Of a stretch of DNA of 64,000 nucleotides, positions 42,991-55,460 are shown in pieces. This stretch comes from Diphasiastrum complanatum. Taxonomy: Eukaryota > Streptophyta > Lycopodiopsida > Lycopodiales > Lycopodiaceae. Positions within the stretch are counted from its first letter, which is position 1. Every line of letters begins with the position of its first letter. The notes under the pieces are model-generated. The model was not told where the DNA came from, did not search any database, and saw only the letters and a list, made by a program, of their open reading frames with translations. Both the position numbers and the translations under genes were made by a program. The stretch is taken from assembly GCA_029204225.1 (NCBI GenBank), contig CM055110.1, positions 1,114,675 through 1,178,674 on the forward strand, read 5' to 3'.

Positions 42991-44958
42991 TTGAAAAAAT
43001 CTAAGATTGATCACCTTAGAGTATTTGGATGCATATGCTTTGTCCATATTCCCTTGGAAACGAGAAAGAAAGATGATCCTTGTGCAAACAAAGGAGTAAT
43101 GGTTGGATATTCATCCAACAAGAAAGCCTATCAAATCTACATGCTCTCTACTTCTAAAGTAATTGATAGTAGAGATGTAGTTTTTCATGAAGAAGAAAAG
43201 TCCAATCTTGGAGGGGCCGAGATCAAGCAACCTCAAAATCTATCACCTTTTGTTATTGAAGACAATCAACATATGCAGGAGTCGAGATTTGAAGATGGAA
43301 GTCCTCAGATTTTCACTCCTAGAAGATCCATGAGGGAGAGATCCGAGCCCAAGAGGATCACTTATGATGACAAAGGAAAACAATTGGATCTTGATTCCAT
43401 TTATGCTTATTTTGTTTCTCATGAGGAGCCCAAAGATGTCCAAGAAGCCCTCAATACCAAGGAGAGGTATGAGGCCATGAAGATTGCCTTGATCACCAAC
43501 CACACATGGGAGCTAGTGGATCCACCACCTAACATGCATATCATTGGATGCAAGTGGGTGTTCAAGATCAAGTACAACTACGATGGCTCCATCAACAAGT
43601 ACAAGTCAAGATTATGTGCTAAAGGCTTTGCTCAAATATATGGCCTTGACTATGAAGAAACCTTTGCTCCTGTAGCAAAGATGGTGACAATAAGAATCAT
43701 AATCTCTCTTGCCTTATTTTTTAAGTGGAAATTGTTTCAACTTGATGTCTCCAACGCTTTTTTGAATGGCTATCTTGAGGAGGAGATATACATAGAACAT
43801 CCTCAAGGATTTATCAAGGATAAATCTACGGTGCGTTTGCTATTTAGAAGTCTTTATGGCTTGAAGCAAGCACCTAGATCATGGTATTCAAGACTCAACA
43901 ACTTTCTACTTTCATTAGGATTTGTGCTTAGAGACTATGATCCTTCTATGTACTTAAAATTTGATGGTAGTAATATTGTCATTCTTCCAATCTATGTAGA
44001 TGACATTATTCTTAGTGGAAGTTGTTTGATGCTAGTTCAAGAAACCAAAGATGCATTAGGAAACGAATTTAAAATGCAAGATCTAGGAGAGATCCATTAC
44101 ATTTTAGGCCTTGAGATTGATTTTCATGAAGAGTATGCTTTTATTTGTCAATCTAGATATGTCTTTTCTATGTTGAGAAAATTCAATATGCAAAATTGTA
44201 AAGGCATAGATACTCCCATGGAGAAACATGTAAAAGATCCTATTAAAGGTGATGAAAGATCCTTCAAGGACATCACACTTTATAGGAGTCTTATAGGCTC
44301 TTTAATTTGGCTTACTATCACTAGACCCGATTTGAGCTATTGTGTGCACAAATTGAGTCAATTTATGCAAGATCCTAAGATCCCACATTGGAAGATGGCC
44401 AAGAGAGTTCTAAGATATGTATCTTCTACTCAAGATTATGGTTTACTGTACAAGAATGAAGATCTAACCATTGTTGGCTATTCGGATTCCGATTTTGCAA
44501 GTGATAAAATGGATCGGAAGTCCATTAATTCATATACTATATTTCTTGGAGGAAATCTTGTGTCTTGGCTTTCAAAGAAACAAGATACCATATCTCTATC
44601 ATCCTGTGAGGCTGAGTACAAAGCACTCATTACAACAACTAAAGAGGTGCTTTGGATCAAGAGGTTAATCATGGAGCTAAAGTGCATCAAAGAGGATGAT
44701 CTTCCCTTGATCAAATGTGACAACATATCGGCCCAAGCTCTTGCAAACAATCCAAATTTTCATGCAAGAAGCAAGCATATAGAAGTGGCACACCATTTTA
44801 AAAGGGAAAAGCTCATTGGAGGTGAAATCAACTTGGAACATGTTGACACATCGTTATGTATTGCTGATCTTCTCACAAAGCCACTTTGCAAAAGTGCCTT
44901 CTCAAAACATAGATCTAATCTTGGTCTTATATTAAGATTGATGCTTGATCCACATTAG
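42991..44958 (+). CDS. pol: Element D integrase end, RT and RNase H (655 codons open)
   Basis: Open frame from MKKSKIDHLRVFGCICF (integrase end) through RT (CKWVFKIKYNYDGSINKYK, FLNGYLEEEIYIEHPQGF, SLYGLKQAPRSWYSRL, IYVDDIILSGS) and RNase H (DSDFASDKMDRKSINSY, SWLSKKQDTISLSSCEAEYK, CDNISAQALANNPNFHARSK, ADLLTKPL). All catalytic motifs are present, but the start is only an internal Met after a break, so no complete polyprotein is possible. Ends 15 bp before the 3' LTR. Confidence 0.9.
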   Translation: MKKSKIDHLRVFGCICFVHIPLETRKKDDPCANKGVMVGYSSNKKAYQIYMLSTSKVIDSRDVVFHEEEKSNLGGAEIKQPQNLSPFVIEDNQHMQESRFEDGSPQIFTPRRSMRERSEPKRITYDDKGKQLDLDSIYAYFVSHEEPKDVQEALNTKERYEAMKIALITNHTWELVDPPPNMHIIGCKWVFKIKYNYDGSINKYKSRLCAKGFAQIYGLDYEETFAPVAKMVTIRIIISLALFFKWKLFQLDVSNAFLNGYLEEEIYIEHPQGFIKDKSTVRLLFRSLYGLKQAPRSWYSRLNNFLLSLGFVLRDYDPSMYLKFDGSNIVILPIYVDDIILSGSCLMLVQETKDALGNEFKMQDLGEIHYILGLEIDFHEEYAFICQSRYVFSMLRKFNMQNCKGIDTPMEKHVKDPIKGDERSFKDITLYRSLIGSLIWLTITRPDLSYCVHKLSQFMQDPKIPHWKMAKRVLRYVSSTQDYGLLYKNEDLTIVGYSDSDFASDKMDRKSINSYTIFLGGNLVSWLSKKQDTISLSSCEAEYKALITTTKEVLWIKRLIMELKCIKEDDLPLIKCDNISAQALANNPNFHARSKHIEVAHHFKREKLIGGEINLEHVDTSLCIADLLTKPLCKSAFSKHRSNLGLILRLMLDPH

Positions 44959-44973
44959 ATACATTTTTAGGAG

Positions 44974-45578
44974 TGTCCAAATATTGGAAAGTCTATCTAA
45001 TGTTGTAAGTAGGGGTCCTAAAAATGCCAAAGATGGATTGAGCTCTTTTGGCTTAGTAAAGACCCATCTTAGAATAAAATATTCAAGGTAGGTAGAAGTA
45101 GAAACTCGCACTACCATAGGAATTGACATTTGTACTTTGCATGTCACATTTAATAAGACAAGGTGGCACAATTAGACATAGTGAGATGGCTTGAATAAGT
45201 TTAGATAGCTTGAGAGGTGGATTCATAACTCCAATTCAACTTAAAGTAGGAGAAGAGTCCATGGATCTATATATATGTGATGTACTCTCATTGAGAAGAT
45301 AATGAAATTTGTGTGTAATGCAAATTTGGAGACTAAGCTCTTTGTGCCCTCTCTCTCTACTCGAGTTTGTACTTTCATTTTCTCTCTCTAGCTGAGTTGA
45401 GGCATTTATTGTGCTTAGTTTCATGTTTTGTTGATAGATCTTGCTTGTAACACAATAATATTTCTTGTATGATCAGCTTTCTTATTGTTAATCAATGCTA
45501 GTCTGATCTTTATGGTTTTATTGGGCATAGGAAATCAAAAGTACATGTGTAGGACGTCTCACACGTGTGAATTCAACA
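44974..45578 (+). repeat. 3' LTR of element D
   Basis: 605 bp, starts TGTCCAAATATTGG, ends GAATTCAACA. Compared with the 5' LTR it has several substitutions and small gaps. Confidence 0.9.
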
Positions 45579-47530
45579 TGATTTAGCATACTTAGATTGA
45601 CATATGAAAGTAAAATCATTATTTCTAGTGACTTCTATTCCAAGTATAACTTTTAGAAGTCCTAGATCTACCATTCTAAATTCACTAGACAAGGAAATTT
45701 TTACATTTTTGATGCCATCTAGATCATTTCTTGTGAGTATAATGTCATCAATATATAAAACTAAGATAATGATCTTCTCATCATTACATTTGTAGTACAA
45801 TGATGGTTCATAAGAACTTACAACAAATCTAATTGAAATAAGATAGGAATGCAACCTAGAGTACCATGCTCTTGGTGCTTGCTTGAGTCCATAAAGACTC
45901 TTCTTCAAGAAACACACCTTGTCTTCTTCTCCATCTTTGATGAAGCCCTTGGGTTGGCACATGTAGATTTCCTCTTCCAAGAATCCATTCAAGAAAGCAT
46001 TTGTTACATCAAGTTGGAAGAGCTCCCATTTGAAAGAAGTAGCAAGACATATAATTAATCTAATGGTCACAAGCTTTGCAACAGGTGCAAAGGTTTCATC
46101 ATAATCTATGTCTTTGACTTGCAAAAAACCTTTTGCTACAAGTCTAGTTTTGTACTTATGAATGGAACCATCTTGATTATATTTCAATCTATATATCCAT
46201 TTACAAGTAAGAGGCTTCTTTCCATAAGGTAAATCAACAAGCTTCCAAGTTTGCTTTTCCATTAATGCATCAAACTCTACTTGCATAGCTTTCTTCCAAT
46301 ATTGAGACTTATTTGCTTCCTCAAAACTAGTTGGTCCTTCAAGCATAGTAGTCAAGAAAGTATAAGAGTTGAGTAGTTGAGAATCTTCCCTTTGCTCCCC
46401 TTTGTCACTATAAGTGAGCCTTGATGGCTCAATCCTTGTCCTTGTTGATTTTCTTGGCACCCTTTGAGTAGGTTCCTCTTGGTCTTCATCTTCATGAAGC
46501 TCTTCCTCGGCCATAGCATGATCCTTGACAAGTTGAGTGTTGTTGGAAGTCACCTTTCCTTTGGCTTGGAGAAAGTACATCTCTACTAGCAACAACTTTT
46601 TTTGTAATAGAATGAAATATCCTATAAGCTTTCTTACTTTCACTATAACAAACAAAGTGGCCTTTGAAAAAAGTGGCATCTTTCTTTTTCCTTGTTTCTA
46701 AAGGAATATGTACATAACAAGTACATCCAAAAATTTTCAAATCACTAAGGTTTGGCTATTTGCCAAACAATACTTCATAAGGTGTAAGTCCTTTAATGGC
46801 ACTATTAGTCATTCTATTACATAGAAAGTTTGCACATAAAAAAGCTTCTCCCCAAAATGAAAGAAGAAGTGATGCATCTAATCTCATAGCTTTAGCACAC
46901 TCACATAGTGTCCTATTCTTTCTCTCGGCTACTCCATTTTGTTGTGGAGTATATGTGCAAGTAAACTCTCTCCTAATGCCATTAGTTTCACAAAACTCTT
47001 TCATCCTATTGGAGATGTACTCCCCTCCATTATCACTTCTTAATACTTTCAAGCTAGTATTAAGTTGCTCTTCCACAAGAGTTTCAAACTTTACAAAGGA
47101 CTCAAAAACTTCACTTTTTTTAGACACGAGATAAACCCAAGAGTAGCTTGATTTATCATCAATAAAAGTGACATACATAAGAGCTCCACCATTTGATTCA
47201 TGTGAAAATGAATGAACATCCGAGTGTATAAGGTCAAGAGGAGAGTTAGATCTTATCAAAAATCTCTTGAAAGGAAGCTTATGAGATTTGGAGAGTCCAC
47301 AAGCTTCACAAAGCTTGCCACACTTAGATATGGTTTTGGGAAGTCCTTTTGCTAGCTCCTTTGTCACCATGGTCTCCGTAGCTTTGTAGTCAGGATGGCC
47401 TAACCTTTTGTGCCATAATTCCACTTGAGTGAGCTCCTCCCTTGCCATGTTCACACTTCCAACCATCACATTAGCATCCAATTTGAATAACCTCCCTTGC
47501 TTGAAACCACTAGCAATATATCTTTCATCT
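45579..47530 (-). pseudogene. pol: Element C integrase and RT, interrupted by element D
   Basis: Leftward on the minus strand: integrase in 46756-47571 (WHKRLGHPDYKATE, CEACGLSKSH, HSDVHSFSHESNGG, LRSDNGGEYIS, PQQNGVAERKNRTL, LTPYEVLFGK), linker with a frame change near 46500-46740, then RT in 45573-46679 (CKWIYRLKYNQDGSIHKYK, FLNGFLEEEIYMCQPKGF, SLYGLKQAPRAWYSRL). The catalytic block reads LYIDDIILT (Ile for Val). FICQSKYAKS is cut by element D and resumes with ILAKFG at 39629. Only a few breaks. The upstream edge is a junction with a different copia gag at about 47530. Confidence 0.88.
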
Positions 47531-48791
47531 TTGCCATTCGTGTTGAGCCACAATGAACCAATACCATTCACTTGATGTTTGAATCCATCTCCAAGAACAA
47601 TGAATCTTGATGGATCAGCACTTCAAAAATCAGACATAATTTGTCTTGATGTGATGAAGTGTGAGATAGCTCTTGAGTCTAGGATTACCTCTTGTGTGTC
47701 AGATGTTGACACTGCACACACGTCTACACAAATGTAGGCGGTCAAACTATTTCTGTTCGATCTCTGAGTCGCCCATTTTTTAGCTCTTTGGCTCTTCGAC
47801 ATAGGATGAACTATTATTGTCTGTTCTGTGCTGGTTTGTTTTTTGGGTTCAGGTGGTACTCCATGGCTGCATGACCTTTCTTGTGGCAGTGGATACACTC
47901 AATTTTCAGATTAAGTTAGCATGAATTGACTGTGTGTCCTTCGCGTTTGCATCTCACGCAGGTCTTGTTTTCTCCACCTTGCTGTTTCGACCTCCCTTTA
48001 TTCTTCCATTTGCCTTTGCTGGTCTCTACTACTTGTTGATCATGATTATGTTTTTGATCTGACTCCCTCTTAGACTTGAATTGTTTCTTTGTCTTTTCTT
48101 TGTTGCTGTAGAGGGCTTGGTCAGAAACATCCTTGTGATCAAGATGCTCTTGAGCCTTGACTTCCTCTCAAATCTTGACAATTGTCTTTTTGAGGGTCAT
48201 TGTAGGATCCTTTGCAAGCAGGGTTTTGGTTGTCTGGAAAGATCTAAATAAGGCTCTCAACATATAAGTGAGCTACTTCTCTGTTGACACTACATTTTCT
48301 GCTATTGTGTAGGGAAAGAAGTAGATCCTTCATCTTCTTTACAAAAGAAGTGAGATCTTTGTCATCCCACTGCAGGTTGGTCAGCTGATCTTCTAGTATC
48401 ATTATTTGACTGTGTGATTTCGTTTGAAATATCATGAGTAGTGTATCCCACATATCCTTTGCCTTGGAGACTCTAGCCAGGTCAAGTGTGAGACTATCCT
48501 CGATGGATGATGATACCAAGGCTACTACCTTATCATTTTTCTCCCTCCATTTGCGTAGCTCTTATCTAAGAGAATAGTCCTTCACCCTTTAGTATCAAGG
48601 AGGTCTTCACTTTCCATGCTAGAAAGTTAGATCCTAACGAATCCAGAACTGTACAGATCTTGGATTGTATGCTATTGATTGAAGCCATTGCTTCTGAATT
48701 TGTCTTTTCACTTGTTGATGGCTGATTGTTTGAATGCTTAGCTCCTTTGATTTGATAGCTTTTCGTCTATGTCAGACTATGACAAAGATAG
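47531..48791 (-). pseudogene. gag: Copia gag-protease of another family (K) joined to element C
   Basis: Leftward: Gag core in 48244-48519 (SKAKDMWDTLLMIFQTKSHS, LEDQLTNLQWDDKDLTSFV), two zinc knuckles around 47880-48000 (CVRCKREGHTVNSC with a following stop; CIHCHKKGHAA) and a protease-like LDSRAISHFITSRQ, where SGAS has become SRAI. It resembles the plus-strand fragment at 27610-28800, not the Gag of A, B or D. At about 47530 the protease C-terminal part (VNGIGSLWLNTNGKDE) jumps straight to the pre-integrase IASGFKQGRLFKLD, omitting about 50 residues. This marks a deletion or recombination joint. Confidence 0.75.
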
Positions 48792-48803
48792 GCTCTGATA
48801 CCA
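48792..48803 (-). other. Primer-binding site of the K-type element (Met-tRNA)
   Basis: GCTCTGATACCA here is TGGTATCAGAGC on the minus strand, placed upstream of the K gag as expected. Confidence 0.88.
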
Positions 48804-48806
48804 CTA

Positions 48807-49700
48807 TGCAAAAAATATCAAAAAATGCAAATTCCAACTAGAACTTTGGTGACAAATTGATAAAAATTAATTTCGAACGATTTGCGAAACTTTTCACAAA
48901 AATCAATTATTTTTGTTCGAGTTGGATCAATTAGGCCCTGTAACACAACAAAACAAAGCAAGACGAAATCTAGATGAAAACAAAACGAAACAAAGTGAAG
49001 CAAAGCGAAACTTAAATGAGCTCTAACATTGATTCATGCTGAAAGCATAGAGATTGCAAAAGAACACGAAATGAAACGAAGTGAAAGAGTTCGCGACAAG
49101 CTCAATCTGGCTCTACAACGAGACGAGACGAGATGAGACGAGACAAGACAAAATGAAACGAAACTTAGATGAGCTCTGTAATTGATTTACCTTTATAGCC
49201 AAGTGATCGTGAAGCGAAACGAGGCGAAACACAAAGTGAAAGGATTTGTGAACAAGATCAGTTCGTCAGGAATTCAAATATGATTGCTGGTCACTACCTG
49301 CTATGTCATTCCTACAATCCTTCAGAGAGTAGTTAGAGACTGCTAATCTACGTTAACAAATTAATATAGCATTCAACAATATCAAACCAAAGTGCAAAAT
49401 TAAATGAGCAAGTGAATCAGACACACGAATTGTAATAGACGAATTTACATTCAAGATCATACAATCATCCAGATTAATAATGTGCACAACAGTTACAATA
49501 TCATCTATTGATTTTATCGATTCTTCAAGCATTGCATGACAGATCCATGTAGTGCGTTGGCATGAGAGAAATACAGTTCTCTCACGAATCGTGTCTCGCT
49601 TACTAGCGGACTTGTGGATCTACAGGTTCTCTACAAAATTGTCTCGCTCACAAGTGGACATGTGTTCTGTATTTTTGTCTTCTCACTTCTTGTCTTGCTT
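48807..49700 (-). repeat. Probable 5' LTR of the K-type element (far edge uncertain)
   Basis: Sequence right of the primer site begins TGCAAAAAATATC on the plus strand, so the LTR would end …TTTTTTGCA on the element strand. It holds degenerate ACGAG/ACGAA pentamers at 48950-49235, best at 49117-49165. The outer end was not identified; CTCGCTTACTAGCGGAC-like words at 49590-49640 are repeated and may be part of it. Confidence 0.4.
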
Positions 49701-49989
49701 ACTAGCATTACTATATTATGCATCAAACAGAAAGTATATAGTCGCGTCGTGTAACTCCTAGATTAGAGTGATACTAGTCACAAATTACAAGAGTGGCAGA
49801 TTAGCCATGATCTAGAGTGCTTCTGCTAATGTCATGATATCTGATCTGATATTTGTACCCCATGGTACTTGGCTGATCTTCTTGTTTAGTTGAGGAGTAC
49901 GACTAATTTTGTGTTGTGTCATGTCATGTCGTGTCATGTCGTGTCTTGTCGTCTTTTGTAAAAGTTTTAGGATTGAAAGCTAGCAAAGC
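49701..49989. repeat. Spacer with TGTCR pentamer repeat
   Basis: 49914-49953 is (TGTCA/TGTCG)n, the complementary flavour of the pentamers at 49117-49165. Nothing else recognised. Confidence 0.4.
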
Positions 49990-51073
49990 TTTGGCATTAG
50001 AAACATTTCATTTCTTCAAAGTTACCCAAGTTTGATGGTAGTTCGGATCCTCAAAGATTTTTGCAGATCTTTGAGAATGCGTGCGATGTGTATGGCGAAA
50101 CATCTCCAAACACTATGGTCCAACTGTTTTCCATGACCATGATCGCTAAAGCATGTGACTGGTTTTTTAACCTCGATCGTGAAGATAAGATGGACTGGTC
50201 ACTTTTGAAAGAGTCCTTTATCAAGCATTTTAAGCCCTTTCAGTTGATAAAGAGTCTTTTTGTCAAATTGAGTGACATCAAGATGGCAAAAGATGAACGT
50301 GTATGAGACTATATCGAGCGATTCAAACACCTCAAAATTCAAGTACAAGAATAGTCCTCTAAATAGATGCTCATCATCTGGTTTTTATTCGGCCTTCCAA
50401 GATGGATCAGATGCGAGCTTGAATCCAATGATGAATATACGAGCCTAAAGTTAGCTATGTCTGATGCCATCAAGGAAGAAGATGAAGGATCAAATGTTGA
50501 TGAACCCAGGAAAAGGAGAGCACCCCGTGCTCCTGTCCGTGAGTCAAAGCCGATCGAGGATACCCAAGATCAGCTTTGGAAATCCCAATTGGAGTTGTTT
50601 AATAAGCAACACCACCTACAGATGGAGAAACTCACCATTGACTTTCAAAATACTCTGAAGTCTATCCAACGCAATATGCCTGGTCCATGAATCCATGCAC
50701 AAGAACCTTATAGACGAAACCCCATCTGGTGCCCACATTGCCGGGCTATGCATCCTGCTAATGCTTGTCATTCATATCAACATTTCCAAGCACATGCCAT
50801 CCAACAATATGAAGACCAACCGTCACAACCTGGACATTCCTCACATTACCACGAATATCTACCAAAAAGTCCCGAACCACTAGCCATACAAGATGGTTAT
50901 GCTATTATGCAAGGGCCATTGAACAACAGATGTTTCATCTGTGGTGAAACCGACCACTTCATGGTTTATTGTCCAGTCAAGACCAAGTACCACGCCGAGT
51001 GTCTCGACTGTGTCAGGAAACACAGTTTCGAAGGCTGTCCGAAACAACCAAGTAAGATCCTACCTGCCTGACA
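49990..51073 (+). pseudogene. gag: Gypsy gag fragment (plus)
   Basis: Gag start KLPKFDGSSDPQRFLQIFEN (about 50015) runs into 50061-50306 (CDWFFNLDREDKMDWSLLKE, FIKHFKPFQ). A TGA at 50304 and two further stops come before 50367-50690 (IWFLFGLPRWIRCELES). This is the Ty3 Gag core, like that at 3891-4118. A second part (50748-51071) has Cys/His clusters CFICGETDHFMVYC and CLDCVRKHSFEGC. No protease or RT follows. Confidence 0.75.
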
Positions 51074-52059
51074 CATTAGTTATAAATCACGATAGGATTC
51101 TCATGACAACATCCCACAAGCACCATAGTAATAGATAGTTAAACCTGCTGCTCAATCGAGAAGTTCCTTGAAAACTTTTACATCACCACGACAGTTACCA
51201 GATCAAAATTGAACATAGACGTTATATGAAATGAGTTATTTCAAGACGTAGAGAAAACCGATATTCCATCATCTACAACTATTCCGAGACAAGAGAACCC
51301 TCCCCAGGGAATTGACATTTTCATTACACTCCTGCAACCTCAAATCTATATGTCTTTCCACTTTCTGATGAGATTTTCACTACCTACATATCACGACACC
51401 ACTCTGAGAAATAAGAAATCTAAAGAGAAACTTATTTATGAATCTCATAATCTGAAGGATACTAATGGGAATAGTACCTTCTCCTCCTATGTATTTCAAG
51501 CTCCATCTTACAATATATATTATCAATGATGATAGATTTAGTGCTACCAATCTCGTCTTGTTTTTGACAAGGGCATAACAAAGTAAGTCTCATTACTCTA
51601 CAAAACAAATGGAATATTGCGATTGTCAAGGTGAATTATCAACGTTGATGAATGCAAGTTTTGTTCGACAAGTACTTTACAGTTCTCACTCTTTGTACCG
51701 TTTGTTTATTTCCTTGTTCCTCTTCACCTGTTTCGTGTGATTGATTTTTGCATGAGAAATAACTAATGCACGAGAGTCTTTCATAGAGCATCTCAAGAAT
51801 ACATTTTCATTCATCTATCCATCTTCAGATCACCTTGCACAGAGTTTAAGATCTTTAAGTATACTGAAATTTGTGAAATACATCTCACGTCAGAGTTGAT
51901 TCATGTATCTCATCATCATATTCATTTTTGAGTCAACTACAACAAGATCGAAATAAATTTAGTTAAAATTTGTTCAATCTTTAGTCTAGTTTCATGTTCA
52001 ACGTGTTTCATGTTCAATCTTTAGTCTAGTTACATATAACAACATCCCCACCAACAGAT

Positions 52060-52060
<1 letters not shown>
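51074..52060. other. Non-coding stretch
   Basis: No convincing frame; a short scrap at 51150-51500 could be decayed gypsy linker. The words CATGTTCAATCTTTAGTCTAGTT are directly repeated at about 51975-52030 in slightly different form. Confidence 0.3.
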
Positions 52061-53230
<1,170 letters not shown>

Positions 53231-53600
53231 AAGAAAAGCGAAAATGCCCAGAAGCAATATGGAGGATACAAATCTCCCAAAAGCTAGCACCTGCCAAGAA
53301 ACCAAAGATGAAACCATCCATGGCAGATGCAACGAAAGAAAGAAACACAAAGAAAGCACTTAGGCATGCAAGTTGTGAAGCTACTGGGGACTCTCCAATT
53401 TTGAGAATGTCAACCACTTGCAGTAATAAGACATTCTGGTTACATTGCAACAAATTGCGAAAGCAATTTTTGATAAAGACTGGCAACAATAAGCACTTGG
53501 TTTTACGCAAGCGAACGAGGATCTACGCTTTTCCAAGTGATGATCGAAGATGCCAATGCGTAAGCGGAATGACATCATTCAATATGAGTTGCAGTGGGTC
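53231..53600. other. Unrecognised spacer between charged region and minus gypsy
   Basis: Frames on both strands are under 110 codons and show no motif I recognise. Confidence 0.25.
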
Positions 53601-55460
53601 CTACAACACAATGGATATCTATTCTTAACGGTCACCTTGTTCAATTTCTTATAATCGACGCAAAACCTTATAGTCCCATCCTTCTTGGCAACTAGAACCA
53701 CTAGTGATGCCCAAAGAGACTTACTAGGTTGTACCCACCCCTTTTTAAGGTAATCATGTAAATGCCTACTTACCTCATCCTCTTCTGATGCACTCATCTG
53801 ATAAGGACGCTCTGCGATCGGAATTGAACCAGGTATAAGGTCGCTTTTATCATCAATTGTCCTTTCAGGTGGTAAACCTACAAGAAGGTCTAAAAAAATA
53901 TCATTGAATTCCTGCCTAAGTTCATTATAGGCTTCAAACTCTGTAGTGTTCTAACTAGGTATATTCATGCATTTATGTTAAGTTTTTTATCATTGCAGCA
54001 AATGAAATCATTATGAAAACCTAAATAAACTTTAAAATCAGAATTTTTCATTATTGAATTAAGTTCTTGTTTAGAATAAAAATTAACATTTTTAGTGCTA
54101 ACACTTAAACTAGCCTTGATCTTAATCGAAGAATTCTCACGCATAAAAGATCAAGATTTTTCAACAAAATCAATTCTCAATTACTTATTCTTATCAAAAT
54201 GCCATTGTTGTCTGTGAACAATATCTACATTAGCTAATGCAATGGCATGGAATTCTAGTTTTTCAGAGTAATATTGTATGTGTAACTCTACATCAGGAAC
54301 AACATAATCCATAAACTCAAAATTGCTTCCCGATGCCATTGTCACACTGTATTTTGTCTCACTTTTTTGGGTAGGAAGGTTTAGTGTCTGCACCAAATTT
54401 ACATTAATAAAGTTATGAGTGGATCCTGTGTAAAAAAGGACATTAACAACTTGATTCTTAACTTTATCTTTAATACAAAAAGAACTAAGGAAACATACAT
54501 CCATCTCATTATTTCGAGATAGATGACTTGAGGTAGAAGTTGATTTTTTGATGCAATCTCGTGCATGCTGACCCTCGCCATTGCACTTGAAGCACAAATT
54601 CAGCTATATCTTTGCCACCCTGGTGGTTTTAAAGTTTTTCTTGGTTTTCTTAGGATTGTTGGAATTGGAATGGGTTGCATTAACAGCTTCCCTATCCTTC
54701 CTCTTGATTTGAAAACCTTTCTTTGGCTCATTAGGTTGGTGACTCCTACATGGCTTAGGTGTGTCATCATCAAAATACTTTGCATCCCTAATATCATCCT
54801 CTATGATTTTTGAATGGTTCCTATGAACATCCACTTGGTAATCTTTTGGTAAACCATCAATAAAATATTTGTACCTTTGGTGGAATGTCTCTATAAAGTG
54901 AATTCAGGTACTCATGAAAATCTTGAATAAATTGTCCCAAATCTTTATTTATTGTCTAATGACTCAACTTTCAAAAGTGTTTATAGTCATCTAATAGTGG
55001 TAGGAAGTATTCCTTACAAACTATGCAAAAATCATCCCATGTACAAGGTTGATTGCCTTTTGCAACTAGGTCATCCCACCATACTAAGGCTCTCCTTCAA
55101 GGAACATAGTTACAGTGGACAACTTTTCACATTTAGGGAATTGATTCATGCCAAACTATTTGTTCCATACATTAAGCCATGAACTTACCACTTGCAAGTT
55201 CCTATCATTCTTCTCTCTCTTAAACAATTTTACGGGAGGTGGAACGACATGCTTCTTCTGGTTGACTATCCTAGACTCTAAGCCTTGGTTCCTTTGATTA
55301 GTTTCAAAAAGCTGTTTATTAGTGGCTTGAATTTGTTGGTATAAAAGTTCAAGAGCTTGTCCCACATTGGATGGGTTTGATAGATCAAATGATGAATTTT
55401 CATTGGTTTGATCCATTGGAGTTGCTTGTGTGTTTTTCTATTATGCAAATACAACAACAA
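53601..55460 (-). pseudogene. gag-pol: Gypsy gag-protease-RT start (minus)
   Basis: Leftward: Gag N-terminus at 55156-55416 (coiled-coil-like ELLYQQIQATNKQLFETNQR, KRREKN-like), decayed Gag core 54600-55150, zinc knuckle CFKCNGEGQHARDC and protease in 54181-54597. The protease active site reads FYTGSTHNFI: the catalytic Asp has become Tyr. A gap follows, then RT start in 53579-53940 ([55 protein letters not shown]), truncated at about 53620. Type differs from the gypsy element at 3077. Confidence 0.8.

Larger units (their letters stand above)
39625..45583 (+). mobile_element. Copia element D: complete but decayed (plus)
   Basis: LTRs 39630-40242 (613 bp) and 44974-45578 (605 bp), flanked by TGATC (39625-39629) and TGATT (45579-45583), a one-mismatch target duplication. 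It has a primer site at 40243, broken gag and integrase frames, and an open RT/RNase H frame. LTR differences are many more than in A or B (including a missing block near 45150), so it is older. It is inserted in opposite orientation into element C's RT. Confidence 0.92.

Noticed and set aside
42991-44958. Element D as an active autonomous element
   Set aside because: The RT frame is open, but gag and integrase have several stops and frame shifts and the LTRs have diverged in length.
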